Assembly (NCBI RefSeq): GCF_014851915.1
Contig: NZ_JACVAP010000001.1
Span: forward strand, 372,001 to 436,000
Direction of reading: 5' to 3'
Source of the DNA: Xanthomonas sp. XNM01
GTDB taxonomy: Bacteria; Pseudomonadota; Gammaproteobacteria; Xanthomonadales; Xanthomonadaceae
DNA length: 64,000 bases
In this document: positions 41,492-50,792 of the stretch, one piece after another
Numbering within the stretch: position 1 is the stretch's first letter
Layout of the letters: each line of letters opens with the position of its first letter
Notes under the pieces: generated by a model
What the model was told of the DNA's origin: nothing
The model's input: only the letters and a program-made list of their open reading frames with translations
Database searches by the model: none
Translations under genes and position numbers: made by a program

Positions 41492-44137
41492 TCAGAAATT
41501 CTGCTCGTACCGGATGTAAGGCGTGCGGCCCCAGATGTTGTACAGCGTGTTGTCGTAGTACGGGAAGCCATTCAGCGAATCGTTGAACGGCGGATCCTTG
41601 TCACCGATGTTGCGGACGCCCAGAGTGATCTTGCCGTTCCACGGGGCGTTGTAGCTGAGCTGCGCGTCGAAGGTGGTCCACGACGGCAGGCTCTCGTCGG
41701 TACCCGCTTCGCCGCTGTCGCCGATGTAATTGGCGATCAGCGCGGCGCTCCAGTCACTCAGTCCCCAACTCAGGTAGAGCTGGCCGCGGTCTTCCGGATA
41801 GCCCGCGGTACCCGCGCGTTCGATCAGGCCCGAGGCGATCGGAGTGAAGTCGTACTCAAGCTGGTGCGACCAGGTCAGGCGGGCGCCGAAGTTGCCGGCG
41901 GTGGTGTCGATCGAATAGCTGCCTTCGAAGTCGATACCACGAGCGGTCTGCAGCGCGCCGTTGTCGGTCGGCAACAGGATCAGGTCGGGACTGCCTGGCA
42001 GCACGGCACCATTGGGTGCGGTGATCGGATTGCCGCGGATCACGCCGTAACCAGGAACACCCTGGTCGCCGTACTGGAAAGCCAGCGCGCGCGGCACGGT
42101 CGAGATCACGTTTTCGAGCTCGATGTCGTAGTAATCCAGCGCCAGCGAGATGCTGGAAGTCGGACTCCAGACGACGCCAACACCCCAGTTCTTGGACTCT
42201 TCAGGACGCAGGAACTGGTTGGAGACGACGCTCCAGGTGTACTGGCCGCTCGTGGTGCACGGGTTGACCGGGTACGGCTGATAGCTCGCGTTGCCGGGGG
42301 TCGCCTGGACAGCCTGCAGGGCCGCACATGCCAGCGCGTCGCCACCGGCGAGGCCAGCGGTCGGGACCGGCGGACTGTTCAGGTTGGTGCTCGATGCCGC
42401 GCCATACATGTCCATCAGGGTCGGCGCGCGGAAGCCCTTGCCCCACGAACCGCGAACCAGCAGCTCATCGGTCGGACGGAACTCCAGGGCGACGCGCGGC
42501 GAGAACTTGCTGCCGACGTCGTTGTAGGAGTCGTAGCGGCCGGCTGCGGTCAGGCTCAGGGAGTCCAGCAGCGGGAACAGAGCTTCGAAATAGCCTGCGT
42601 AGTAGGCGCGCTCGCCGTTGCCACCTGCACCCGCGGAGCCGAATACGTTGCCGGCCGCGCTCTGTGCGTCGTAAACCTGCTCCAGCCGGTCGTCCCGGTA
42701 CTCGAAACCGGTCACGAAGCTGACGGCGCCTGCCGGCATGTTGAACAGGTCGAACGCGATGTTGCCATCGGCGCTGACGGTGCGCTGCGCCGATTCGACG
42801 TAGACGGTATGGCCAACCCTCGGCGCAGCCGCGAGCACGCTGGGGTGGGTGGGGTCGAACGGGTTGTACTGGCCGGAATCGATCAGCTGCTGCAGCGTGC
42901 TGCCGATGCCGTAGTTGTAGTTCACGCTGCTCTGCGCGACGCGACCGTGGCCGACGCCCAGTTCCCAGTCAGCGCCGCCGAACCAGTCGTTGCTGCCCTG
43001 CAGGCCGAACGACACATCGCGATAGGTGTCCTTGCGGACTGCATCACGCGTACCCAGCGGAGTGAAGCGGTAGTACAGCGTACCGGCTTCGCCGAACGGG
43101 TTGAACGGGTTGTCCGCAGCGATGGTCGGCAGAAAGCCCGGACCACGGCCACCATTGTCGACCGGGGCGGACGCGTAGATGCCCAGGCTCTCGGTGTCGG
43201 ACACGATGCCCCGGAAGAAGAACGAGGTGTTGTCGGTCAGCTGGTAGCTGCCGTTCACCAGCAGCGAGTCGCGAGACAGCGAGGCCTCGTTGGCCGAGGT
43301 GGCGCCATGATCGAAGCCGCAGAAGCCGTCTTCAGTGTAGTAACTGTTCTGGAACCGGTCGCAGTTGGCGACGGATTCAAGGCCGTTCGAGCCAAGGAAG
43401 TTGGCGCTGGCATTGTAGGGGCTCAGGCCCCACGTCAGCCCCGCACCAACGATCTTGTCCTTGATGGCGCGGTTGTACATCAGGTCGCGTTCCTGATGAT
43501 CGATCACGAACGTCACGTTGCCGCGATCGGAGCTGATGCCGCCGGCAATGCTGGCGGTCCGGCCGGTCGGGCCGGTCTTCGGATCTTCGTAGCTGCCGGT
43601 AACGGTGAGGCCTTCGTAGTTCTTGCGCAGGATGACGTTGACCACGCCGCCGATCGCGTCCGAACCGTACACCGCGCCGGCGCCTTCACGCAGGATCTCG
43701 ATACGCTCGACCGCCGCGGTCGGGATCAGGTTGATGTTGGCTGCGCCGCCGTCGAGGGTCGGCGAGTTGGTCATGCGACGGCCGTCCAGCAGGACCAGCG
43801 TGTAGTTGGCGCCCAGGCCGCGCAGGCTGATCGTCGCAGCGGAGCCGGTTGCCGAGCCCGACGACTCGCGATCGGAACCGAAGGAGTTGTAGACCGTGTT
43901 GCGCAGGAAATCGGCGACGGAAATCTCACCCGCTGCTTCGATGTCCTGGCGGGAGATGACGGTTACCGGGCTCGGGCCTTCGATCTCGGCGCGCTTCAGG
44001 CGCGAACCGGTGACTTCGACGCGATCCAGGGTCTGCGTGCCTTCACTGTCCTGCGCGAACGCAACACCGCTCGTCGCGGCACTGGCAATCAGCGCAAGCG
44101 AGATCGCTTCACGCAGCTTGTGGGACTTGTATGCCAT
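41492..44137 (-). CDS. TonB-dependent outer-membrane receptor
   Basis: 881 aa. Signal peptide (ISLALIASAATSGVAFA), TonB-box-like region TLDRVEVTGSRLKR, plug domain (~50-170: SPVTVISRQDIEAAGEISV, RGLGANYTLVLLDGRRM, AAVERIEILREGAGAVYGSDAIGGVVNVI) and a 22-strand barrel ending in the typical aromatic C-terminus YIRYEQNF. The large, Asn/Gly-rich extracellular loops resemble receptors for peptides or carbohydrates in Xanthomonadaceae and Caulobacteraceae rather than siderophore receptors; the ligand is unknown. GGAGAGAG precedes the ATG. It is closed by its own terminator and followed by the oxygenase operon. Confidence 0.95.
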   Translation of the reverse strand: MAYKSHKLREAISLALIASAATSGVAFAQDSEGTQTLDRVEVTGSRLKRAEIEGPSPVTVISRQDIEAAGEISVADFLRNTVYNSFGSDRESSGSATGSAATISLRGLGANYTLVLLDGRRMTNSPTLDGGAANINLIPTAAVERIEILREGAGAVYGSDAIGGVVNVILRKNYEGLTVTGSYEDPKTGPTGRTASIAGGISSDRGNVTFVIDHQERDLMYNRAIKDKIVGAGLTWGLSPYNASANFLGSNGLESVANCDRFQNSYYTEDGFCGFDHGATSANEASLSRDSLLVNGSYQLTDNTSFFFRGIVSDTESLGIYASAPVDNGGRGPGFLPTIAADNPFNPFGEAGTLYYRFTPLGTRDAVRKDTYRDVSFGLQGSNDWFGGADWELGVGHGRVAQSSVNYNYGIGSTLQQLIDSGQYNPFDPTHPSVLAAAPRVGHTVYVESAQRTVSADGNIAFDLFNMPAGAVSFVTGFEYRDDRLEQVYDAQSAAGNVFGSAGAGGNGERAYYAGYFEALFPLLDSLSLTAAGRYDSYNDVGSKFSPRVALEFRPTDELLVRGSWGKGFRAPTLMDMYGAASSTNLNSPPVPTAGLAGGDALACAALQAVQATPGNASYQPYPVNPCTTSGQYTWSVVSNQFLRPEESKNWGVGVVWSPTSSISLALDYYDIELENVISTVPRALAFQYGDQGVPGYGVIRGNPITAPNGAVLPGSPDLILLPTDNGALQTARGIDFEGSYSIDTTAGNFGARLTWSHQLEYDFTPIASGLIERAGTAGYPEDRGQLYLSWGLSDWSAALIANYIGDSGEAGTDESLPSWTTFDAQLSYNAPWNGKITLGVRNIGDKDPPFNDSLNGFPYYDNTLYNIWGRTPYIRYEQNF

Positions 44138-44374
44138 TCGAACTCTCTCCGAAATGAAAATCCTGAGGGACCATACGGCGTCCCCTCGTGGTTTTGCCCG
44201 CATTCCTCAAGAAAGAGTCAAGGAAGACAGGGTGCCCCGATAGTAGCTCGGGCCATCCGGAAATTAAAGTGGCGTTAAAATTCAGGGAAGAATGTGTGCA
44301 CGGCACGCAGCAGCGACCGGCCCGGGCGAACCGGACAAGTCAGGGGCGTGGGCAGCACACGAGCAACTGGGGGC

Positions 44375-45265
44375 TCAAAGCCCCTGCTCGTACCGGACGT
44401 ACGGGATCGTGCCTTCGTCGGTGCTCTCGTTCGTCGGTGCGAACGGGTTCTTGCCGCGGGTGACGACGTTCTCGGCGCCGACCGTGAGCTGGCCGCTCCA
44501 CGGAGTGCGCCAGGTCAGGCCCAGGCCCAGCCCTTCCCATTTGCCGGGCTGGCCCTGCACGTCGACCACGCGGCCGACGATGCTTGCGCTGAAAGCGCCA
44601 TAGCCGCCTTCCACGGACAGGCTCTTGCTGTCCCAGCGGTCGGCAAGGCCGGGAGCCGCCTCGGCGACGGGCACGAGGCGGGCACGTGCGTAGGTGCCTG
44701 CGATCGAGACGAAGCCCTCGGCACCGAGTTCCTTCTGGCCGAAGACCTGCAGGTCGTTCTGTTCGATCCTGCCGGCAGCCAGGGGCGAGCTGCCATCGGC
44801 CGCCAGCCACGCCGGCAGCCGGGTATCGCGGGTGACGCCGGTCGCCAGGCCGAACCGGCCACCCGGGCGATTGATGCCGGCGGTCGCGCTCAGGCGGTGG
44901 CCGTTGGCTGCATCGCGCTCATCGCTGCCGAGGCTGGCGAGCAGGCACTTGCTGGCCAGGCTGTTGATGCTGGCGCCACTGGTGCTGCTGCAGAGCAGGC
45001 CCAGCGAATCGCCGGTCCCCAGCCCGAACGCGGCATCCAGAGAACTGCTGCCGAAGTTCCAGCGGGCGGCCGGACCGGTCTGGCCGGTGGGCTCGAGCAG
45101 CAGCACGGCCTCGACCTTGCCGCTGCCCTTGTTCCAGACGGGCAGCACGGTCTGCTTGCCGCTGGACGCACTGGTCCGCGCTGGTGCCTGCGCATGCACG
45201 GCCGACGCCGCGAACAGGGTCGCGGTCAGGACGGTGGCGAGCAATGACAGGCGGCGCAGGATCAT
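44375..45265 (-). CDS. Exported protein with TonB-receptor-like C-terminal strands
   Basis: 296 aa. Signal peptide MILRRLSLLATVLTATLFA with cleavage near AVHAQ. The mature part is Gly/Ser-rich and beta-stranded with no plug domain. The last ~50 residues closely resemble the end of the adjacent receptor: TPWSGQLTVGAENV against APWNGKITLGVRNI, and PYVRYEQGL against PYIRYEQNF. It is probably a small outer-membrane barrel or a receptor-derived accessory protein. Contains three Cys near residues 91-107. Separated from the receptor by 237 nt and has its own candidate promoter. No named family recognised. Confidence 0.75.
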   Translation of the reverse strand: MILRRLSLLATVLTATLFAASAVHAQAPARTSASSGKQTVLPVWNKGSGKVEAVLLLEPTGQTGPAARWNFGSSSLDAAFGLGTGDSLGLLCSSTSGASINSLASKCLLASLGSDERDAANGHRLSATAGINRPGGRFGLATGVTRDTRLPAWLAADGSSPLAAGRIEQNDLQVFGQKELGAEGFVSIAGTYARARLVPVAEAAPGLADRWDSKSLSVEGGYGAFSASIVGRVVDVQGQPGKWEGLGLGLTWRTPWSGQLTVGAENVVTRGKNPFAPTNESTDEGTIPYVRYEQGL

Positions 45266-45319
45266 GTGCTTTCTCGGACCTTGCAGGACGAGACGAGTTC
45301 CCGGACGGACAGGAATTCG

Positions 45320-45348
45320 ATCCTAGGCGATTTACGTTTAGTTAACAA
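45320..45348 (-). promoter_or_regulatory. Candidate sigma70 promoter for the receptor-like exported protein
   Basis: On the minus strand TTGTTA (45348-45343) and TAGGAT (45325-45320) are separated by exactly 17 nt in a locally AT-rich patch, ~55 nt upstream of the ATG. Confidence 0.5.
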
Positions 45349-45376
45349 GCGCCGCCCTCCCCGGAACAGCGGCCGG

Positions 45377-46270
45377 CTACTGCAGCCGGTCAGGCGCCGG
45401 CGCGTTCGCCGGCGGCTGCTGGAACAGTACGCCGATCTCGGTCAATGGGAAGTGATACCGGCGGCCGCAGAAGCCGCACTGGATCTCGGCCTGGCCGGTC
45501 TCCGCCGCTGCCGCGCGGGCTTCGTCCTCGCCCAGCGACTGCAGCATGGCCGACACACGCTCGCGTGAGCAGGAACAACCGAACGCCAGCGCCGTGCCGG
45601 CCAGCAGTTCCGGCGCTTCCTCATGGAACAGACGGTGCAGCAGGGTCGGGCCGTCGGCTGCGAGCAGTTCGTCCTGGCCGAGGGTGGCGAACAGGGCACC
45701 GGCGCGATCCCAGCCGTCTTGGTCGCCTTCGTCGCCGGGCAGCTTCTGCAGCATCAGGCCGCAGGCGCGCTCGCCGTCCGCGGCCAGCAGCAGGCGCGTG
45801 GGCAACTGCTCGGACTGGCGGAAGTAATCCTCCAGGACGCCGCTGAGCGAAGGCGAGGACAGCTCGACAAGGCTCTGGTAACGCAACGGTTCGCGCGGGT
45901 CCAGGCCCGGATTCTCGATGGTGATGGCCAGCAGTGGGGACGCGAGCTGATCCAGCGCTTCCGGTGCGTCGTGGCCACCATCCTCCAGCTGCACGATGCC
46001 GCGGATCTGGCCGGCGGCGGTGCATTCGGCAAACAGCAGTCGGACCGCGGACTCCGCGCGCAGCTGCAGCGACAGGCGTCCCTCGACCTTGACGTGCGAG
46101 GTCAGCATCGCGGTGGCCGCGCAGGCCTCGCCCAGCAGGCGGCGTGCGACGGGGGGGTAATCGGCATGGGCCAGCAGCGCATGCCAGCTGTCCTGCAGGC
46201 GGACATGGACGCCGCGGACGCCGGCGTGCGGCAGCAGGAAGCGGATCAGGTGGTCTTGTTCGGCGGACAC
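45377..46270 (-). CDS. hslO: Redox-regulated chaperone Hsp33
   Basis: 297 aa. Cytosolic holdase activated by oxidation of a zinc centre. The C-terminal zinc site is intact: CxC at Cys232/Cys234 and CxxC at Cys265/Cys268, the expected 30-residue spacing. The N-terminal domain has [21 protein letters not shown] and [24 protein letters not shown]. The start is GTG at 46270; the frame is open further upstream but the family sequence begins here. Divergent from mtgA, 106 nt apart. Confidence 0.95.
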   Translation of the reverse strand: MSAEQDHLIRFLLPHAGVRGVHVRLQDSWHALLAHADYPPVARRLLGEACAATAMLTSHVKVEGRLSLQLRAESAVRLLFAECTAAGQIRGIVQLEDGGHDAPEALDQLASPLLAITIENPGLDPREPLRYQSLVELSSPSLSGVLEDYFRQSEQLPTRLLLAADGERACGLMLQKLPGDEGDQDGWDRAGALFATLGQDELLAADGPTLLHRLFHEEAPELLAGTALAFGCSCSRERVSAMLQSLGEDEARAAAAETGQAEIQCGFCGRRYHFPLTEIGVLFQQPPANAPAPDRLQ

Positions 46271-46376
46271 GTGGCACCTCGAGACGGGACGGCGGGGGCG
46301 CAGCGTGAGGAGGGAGTGTGCGCGCGTGGTGATGCGGCCATTATCATTCGGCATCGCAGCGACAGATAGGGGCGGA

Positions 46377-47102
46377 ATGGGCGCGATCAAGGGCGAACGG
46401 CGGCGTGGCCGCCGCATCTGGCGGTTGGTGCTGTGGGCGCCGGTGGCCTTTGTGGTGATCACCGTGCTGCAGGTGGCGGCGCTGCGTTTCATCGATCCGC
46501 CAACGTCGGCGTTCATGATCGGCCGGCAGATGCAGGCCTGGGGCGAGGGCGAGTGGCGCTTCCGCGTCGCCTACGACTGGCGCGACCTGGATGCGATCTC
46601 CCGGCACATGCCACTGGCGGTGATCGCGGCCGAGGACCAACGGTTCGCGGAACATTCCGGCTTCGACATGGAGGCGATCGAAAAGGCGCTCGACCACAAC
46701 GCGCGCGGCAAGCGCGTCCGCGGCGGCAGCACGATCAGCCAGCAGGTGGCCAAGAACCTCTTCCTCTGGCAGGGGCGCAGCTGGCTGCGCAAGGGACTGG
46801 AGGCCTGGTACACGGTGCTGATCGAAGCGATGTGGCCAAAGCAGCGCATCGTCGAGGTCTACGTGAACGTGGCCGAGTTCGGCGACGGCATCTACGGGGC
46901 GCAGGCTGCCGCACGCAGCTACTGGCGCAAGGATGCCGCGGCGCTGTCGGCCGGCGAGGCCGCGCGGCTGGCGGCGGTGCTGCCATCGCCCAAGCGCTAC
47001 AGCGCGGCGCGGCCGGGGCCGTACGTGCAGCGGCGCGCGGCGTGGATCCAGCGGCAGATGCGGCAGATCGGCGGCGAATCCTACCTGCGTGAGCTCGAGT
47101 GA
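46377..47102 (+). CDS. mtgA: Monofunctional biosynthetic peptidoglycan transglycosylase
   Basis: 241 aa. GT51 enzyme that polymerises lipid II into glycan strands at the outer face of the inner membrane. One N-terminal helix (about residues 15-38) anchors it. The catalytic Glu is Glu86 in [17 protein letters not shown], followed by [37 protein letters not shown] and [12 protein letters not shown], all family motifs. There is no transpeptidase domain. ATG at 46377 with GGGGCGGA upstream. Confidence 0.96.
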   Translation: MGAIKGERRRGRRIWRLVLWAPVAFVVITVLQVAALRFIDPPTSAFMIGRQMQAWGEGEWRFRVAYDWRDLDAISRHMPLAVIAAEDQRFAEHSGFDMEAIEKALDHNARGKRVRGGSTISQQVAKNLFLWQGRSWLRKGLEAWYTVLIEAMWPKQRIVEVYVNVAEFGDGIYGAQAAARSYWRKDAAALSAGEAARLAAVLPSPKRYSAARPGPYVQRRAAWIQRQMRQIGGESYLRELE

Positions 47103-47178
47103 TGCGCCCGCATGCGGTGCGCGCCGTGGACGATGCCCCACGCTGGTCGATTACGAGCCGGCTGTCCGGGATCGCGCC

Positions 47179-48201
47179 ATGAGCAACGCTGCGAACGAGA
47201 TGCTGACGGTGGTGGTGGCGGCCTGCAACGAGGCCGACGCCCTGCCGCTGCTGCACCCGCGCATCCAGCAGGCGCTGGACCGGTGCGACGTGCAGGCGCG
47301 CATCCTGTATGTCGATGACGGCAGCCAGGACCGCACCTGGCAGGTCCTGCAGGAACTCGCCGCGGGCGACGCACGCGTCGCCCTGCTGCGGCTGTCGCGC
47401 AACTTCGGCAAGGAGGCGGCGCTGACCGCGGGCCTGGACCGGGTCGAGCAGGGGGCGGCGATGCTGCTCGATGCCGACGGCCAGGACCCGCCGGAACTGA
47501 TCCCCGAGTTCGTCGCGCGCTGGCGCGAAGGCTATGACGACATCTATGGCACCCGCGTGGCCCGCGATGGCGAATCGTGGGTGCGCCGCAGCGCCGCGTC
47601 GCTGTTCTACCGGGTGATCGGCCAGCTGTCGCGCACGCCGATTCCCGCCGACACGGGCGACTACCGGCTGCTGTCGGCGCGTGCGCTGGCCGCGCTCTCG
47701 CAGCTGCGCGAGCGCCATCGGTTCATGAAGGGCCTGTTCGGCTGGGTCGGTTTCCGCCGCATCGCCCTGCCGTATCGCCGCTCGCCCCGGCTGGCCGGCG
47801 ACAGCAAGTTCAACCTGTGGCGCCTGTGGAACTTCGCGATCGAGGGCATCACCGGTTTCTCCACCGCGCCGCTGCGGCTGGCGACCTACGTCGGCCTGCT
47901 GACCGCGATGGTGGCCTTCGTCGGCGGCGTCGGCATCGTCGGCAAGACGCTGCTGTGGGGCGACCGCGTCGCCGGCTGGCCGACGATGATGGTCGCGATC
48001 CTGTTCCTGGGCGGCGTGCAGCTGATCGCGCTGGGCATGATCGGCGAGTACCTGGGGCGCCTGTACGAGGAAGCCAAGCAGCGGCCGCTGTACCTCGTCG
48101 ACACCTGGCATGCGGCCGCGGGAGTATCCTGCCCGCAGGATCCTGCAGACGGAGGCACCGATGCATACGGTACGTCAACTGCTGGCCGACAAGCCGGCTG
48201 A
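47179..48201 (+). CDS. GT2 family glycosyltransferase (GtrB/DPM-like)
   Basis: 340 aa. Cytoplasmic GT-A domain (VVVAACNEADALPLLHPR, ILYVDDGSQDRTW, RNFGKEAALTAGLD, LLDADGQDPPELIPEF with the DxD-type Asp pair) and two C-terminal membrane helices (about residues 235-260 and 270-295). Matches polyprenyl-phosphate sugar transferases such as GtrB/ArnC, which load a sugar onto undecaprenyl phosphate for transfer to LPS or proteins. The tail beyond ~305 is not conserved and overlaps the downstream CBS gene by 41 nt. Confidence 0.9.
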   Translation: MSNAANEMLTVVVAACNEADALPLLHPRIQQALDRCDVQARILYVDDGSQDRTWQVLQELAAGDARVALLRLSRNFGKEAALTAGLDRVEQGAAMLLDADGQDPPELIPEFVARWREGYDDIYGTRVARDGESWVRRSAASLFYRVIGQLSRTPIPADTGDYRLLSARALAALSQLRERHRFMKGLFGWVGFRRIALPYRRSPRLAGDSKFNLWRLWNFAIEGITGFSTAPLRLATYVGLLTAMVAFVGGVGIVGKTLLWGDRVAGWPTMMVAILFLGGVQLIALGMIGEYLGRLYEEAKQRPLYLVDTWHAAAGVSCPQDPADGGTDAYGTSTAGRQAG

Positions 48202-48589
48202 AGTCTTCTCGATCGCGCCGGAAGCGCCGGTGATCGAGGCGATCCGGACCATGGCGATCCATTCCATCGGCGCGGTGCTGGTGCTCGAGGACGGACGCCT
48301 GGCCGGGATCCTCTCCGAGCGCGACTACGCGCGCAAGATCGTCCTGCAGGGCCGCTCCTCGTCCGATACACCGGTCAGCGCGATCATGACCGCGCAGGTG
48401 ATCACGGTGGATCCCGATGCATCGGTGGACGCCTGCATGCGGCTGATGACCCGGCACCGCATCCGCCATCTTCCGGTGGTCGATGCGCAGGGCGTGGTGG
48501 GCGTGATCTCGATCGGCGACCTGGTCGGCGCGGTGATCGCCGGGCAGCAGGTCGAGCTCGAGCAGCTGCAGCGCTACATCGCAGGCTGA
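48161..48589 (+). CDS. CBS-domain protein
   Basis: 142 aa made of two CBS domains: IAPEAPVIEAIRTMAIHSIGAVLVLEDGRLAGILSERD is split here by its conserved SERDYARK end, and the second is VDPDASVDACMRLMTRHRIRHLPVV with GVISIGDLV. Such tandem CBS modules (Bateman domains) bind adenine nucleotides or SAM and regulate partners. GGAGG lies 6 nt before the ATG. It overlaps the end of the glycosyltransferase gene in another frame, and the two are probably co-transcribed. Confidence 0.9.
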   Translation: MHTVRQLLADKPAEVFSIAPEAPVIEAIRTMAIHSIGAVLVLEDGRLAGILSERDYARKIVLQGRSSSDTPVSAIMTAQVITVDPDASVDACMRLMTRHRIRHLPVVDAQGVVGVISIGDLVGAVIAGQQVELEQLQRYIAG

Positions 48590-48750
48590 CTGCCAGCCCG
48601 ACGACCCGTCTGCACTGGAGTGGGGCGAGGCGGGTGTCCGTGCCTGCGCTCACGGCCGAAACAGGCGAGGTCTACGGGTCGCGCGATGCGTTCCATCGCG
48701 GCTGCGCATCATGTTCGGCCAAGGGCCAGTCGGCGTGGTCCGCGGTCCGG

Positions 48751-50727
48751 TCAGCGTGCGTACGCGCCACCGCAGTCGCTGTCCTTGCCCGGGCCGGTTT
48801 CGAAGGTGGCCAGCAGTGCCGCGGGCGGGGTGATGCTGCCCAGGGCGAGTGCGACCGCGCCGCGCAGGCCGAGCGCGGCGAAATCCGGCCGGAATGCCGG
48901 ATCCTTGAAGGTGCCGGCCACGCGCAGCGGCGAACGCAGCGACAGGATGCTGCGGTCCTTGGGCCGCGGCCGCAGCAGCAGGTCCAGCTCTTCATCCTTC
49001 AGGCTCACCGTGCCTTCGCCGACGATGATCGTGTCGGTGCTGTCGAAAGCGAGGGCGCGCGTCTGCATCAGGCCGTCCTGCACCGAGAAGTCGGCGAACG
49101 CACAGCGGATCGGCACCTGCCGGTCCTTGGTGATCAGGAAGCGCAGCGACTCGGCGACATCCAGGCCGGCCAGCTCCATGATCAGGTTGCTGATCCGGCC
49201 AGGTCCCATGCCGACCGCGACATCGCCGTCGGCACTGCCGAAGATCGCGGCGATGGAGTCGCCGCGTCCTTCGATGCGGATGTCGCCACCGATCCGGCCG
49301 ACCGCATCGCGGGCCAGCTCGCCGGTCGGGAACAGCTTCGGCAGGTCGAGCCCGCGCAGGGCGATCTGCGCCGAGGTGGCGATCGGCTGGTCGCGCGCGT
49401 TCATCCTGATCGTCGCGCGGATGTCGCCGCCGGCAACGCCGAAATTGAGCGGATCCAGGCGCAGCAGGCCGTCTTCCAGCAGCAGGTGCGCGTCCATGTC
49501 GTCCAGTGGCCAGCCAGGCGCGTTGATCCGCTGCGCGCGCCAGCGCACGTCGGCGTCCATCGCGCGCAGCTTGTCCAGGTCGTAAGGCGTGTCTGGCAGC
49601 AGGCGCGGGCTGGCGGCGCGTTCGGCCGCCTGCGCCTGCTGCCGGGTATTGGCGGTTTCGCCGTCGCCGGTCCTCGGCGGCGCGCCGACGAAGCCTGCGA
49701 GGTCGTCGAAATCGAGGCGACGCGAAGTCAGCTCGGCCTTGAAGTGGGGGCGGTCGCCGGACACGTCGACCTGCACGTCGCCGGCCAGATCGCTGTCGCC
49801 CACCCGGCCGTTGAAGCCGGTGTAGCGCCAGCGGTCGCCGGTGCGGCCGAGGCGGCCGTCGAGCGCATAGGGCGGCGATGGCGGCAGCGCCAGGCCGAGC
49901 AGCGGGTAGAGGTCCTCGAGGTCCTGGCCACTGAGCGCCATCTGCAGATCGAACTGGCGGAACTGGAACGGATGGGTCAGGGTGCCGCTCGCGCGCGCCC
50001 GCGTGGCGCCGGCGCTGGCCTTCAGGTCGATCCGGTAAGGCGTCTGCGTATCGACGAGATCCAGCGGCGAAGCGACATGGCCGTCGAGCTTGAAGGCAGC
50101 GCCGCGCCACCGGCCGGTGCCATCGACCGCGACCGGCGACCCCTCGGCTTTCCCGGGGGCGACGCTCTGCAGCGCGATGTCGATGTCGGTCTTCTCCGGG
50201 GCGTCGACGAAGCGCAGGCGACCGTTCTCCAGCCACAGGCGATCCAGTCTCCAGCGCGGTGGGCCATCGTCGGGCTCCTGCGTCGTGCCGAATCCTTCGA
50301 ACGTCCAGTTGCCCGGCTCACCGTCCGTGCCCGTTTCGAGCCGGATGTCGGCCCGGCGCGCGCGCAGGTCGCGCACGTGCAGGCGGAAGGCGAGCAGCGG
50401 CAGGGCGGCGACGTCGACTTCCAGGCGTTCGACCGTCGCCATCTCGGCCTGTTGCGACCAGGCCGGATTTGCGAGACGCAGGCCATCGGCGCTGACGGTG
50501 ATCGTCCTGCCGAGATCGACGTCCAGATCGCCGTCGATGTGGAAGGCGCGGCCGGTGGCCGAACTCACGGCGCGCTCGGCCGGACCCTTGAACCAGTTCC
50601 AGTCCCAGAGCGCGATCAGCAGCAACAGCAGTGCCGCGCACAGGGCGACGATCTCGAGCGTCCGGCGTCCGGGGCGCCAGCGACGACGGGCAGGAGCGGC
50701 TTCGGTGTCGGGCGTGGACGTCGACAT
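48751..50727 (-). CDS. AsmA family protein
   Basis: 658 aa. One N-terminal membrane helix (about residues 27-46, ALCAALLLLLIALWDWNWF), followed by a long periplasmic beta-rich region. AsmA signatures are visible: LVNPAWS-like ADGLRLANPAW, WRLDRLWLENGRLRFVDA, a central disordered stretch, then VGMGPGRISNLIMELAGLDVAESL and the C-terminal LLRPRPKDRSILSLRSPLRVAGTFKDPAF. AsmA-like proteins form a groove for phospholipid movement to the outer membrane. Start at 50727; the frame is open further upstream but without conserved sequence. Convergent with the CBS gene. Confidence 0.9.
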   Translation of the reverse strand: MSTSTPDTEAAPARRRWRPGRRTLEIVALCAALLLLLIALWDWNWFKGPAERAVSSATGRAFHIDGDLDVDLGRTITVSADGLRLANPAWSQQAEMATVERLEVDVAALPLLAFRLHVRDLRARRADIRLETGTDGEPGNWTFEGFGTTQEPDDGPPRWRLDRLWLENGRLRFVDAPEKTDIDIALQSVAPGKAEGSPVAVDGTGRWRGAAFKLDGHVASPLDLVDTQTPYRIDLKASAGATRARASGTLTHPFQFRQFDLQMALSGQDLEDLYPLLGLALPPSPPYALDGRLGRTGDRWRYTGFNGRVGDSDLAGDVQVDVSGDRPHFKAELTSRRLDFDDLAGFVGAPPRTGDGETANTRQQAQAAERAASPRLLPDTPYDLDKLRAMDADVRWRAQRINAPGWPLDDMDAHLLLEDGLLRLDPLNFGVAGGDIRATIRMNARDQPIATSAQIALRGLDLPKLFPTGELARDAVGRIGGDIRIEGRGDSIAAIFGSADGDVAVGMGPGRISNLIMELAGLDVAESLRFLITKDRQVPIRCAFADFSVQDGLMQTRALAFDSTDTIIVGEGTVSLKDEELDLLLRPRPKDRSILSLRSPLRVAGTFKDPAFRPDFAALGLRGAVALALGSITPPAALLATFETGPGKDSDCGGAYAR

Positions 50728-50792
50728 GCAGCCAAGTATCGGCAGGCCGCGTGGAGGTCGTGCGAACGACGCGTCGCGTCGTTCAGTCGTGC

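Noticed and set aside
44361-44389. Hairpin GGGGCT/AGCCCC with outer GAGCA/TGCTC at the end of the receptor-like protein gene as terminator
   Set aside because: It overlaps the coding sequence and stop codon, and no U-tract follows on the minus strand.
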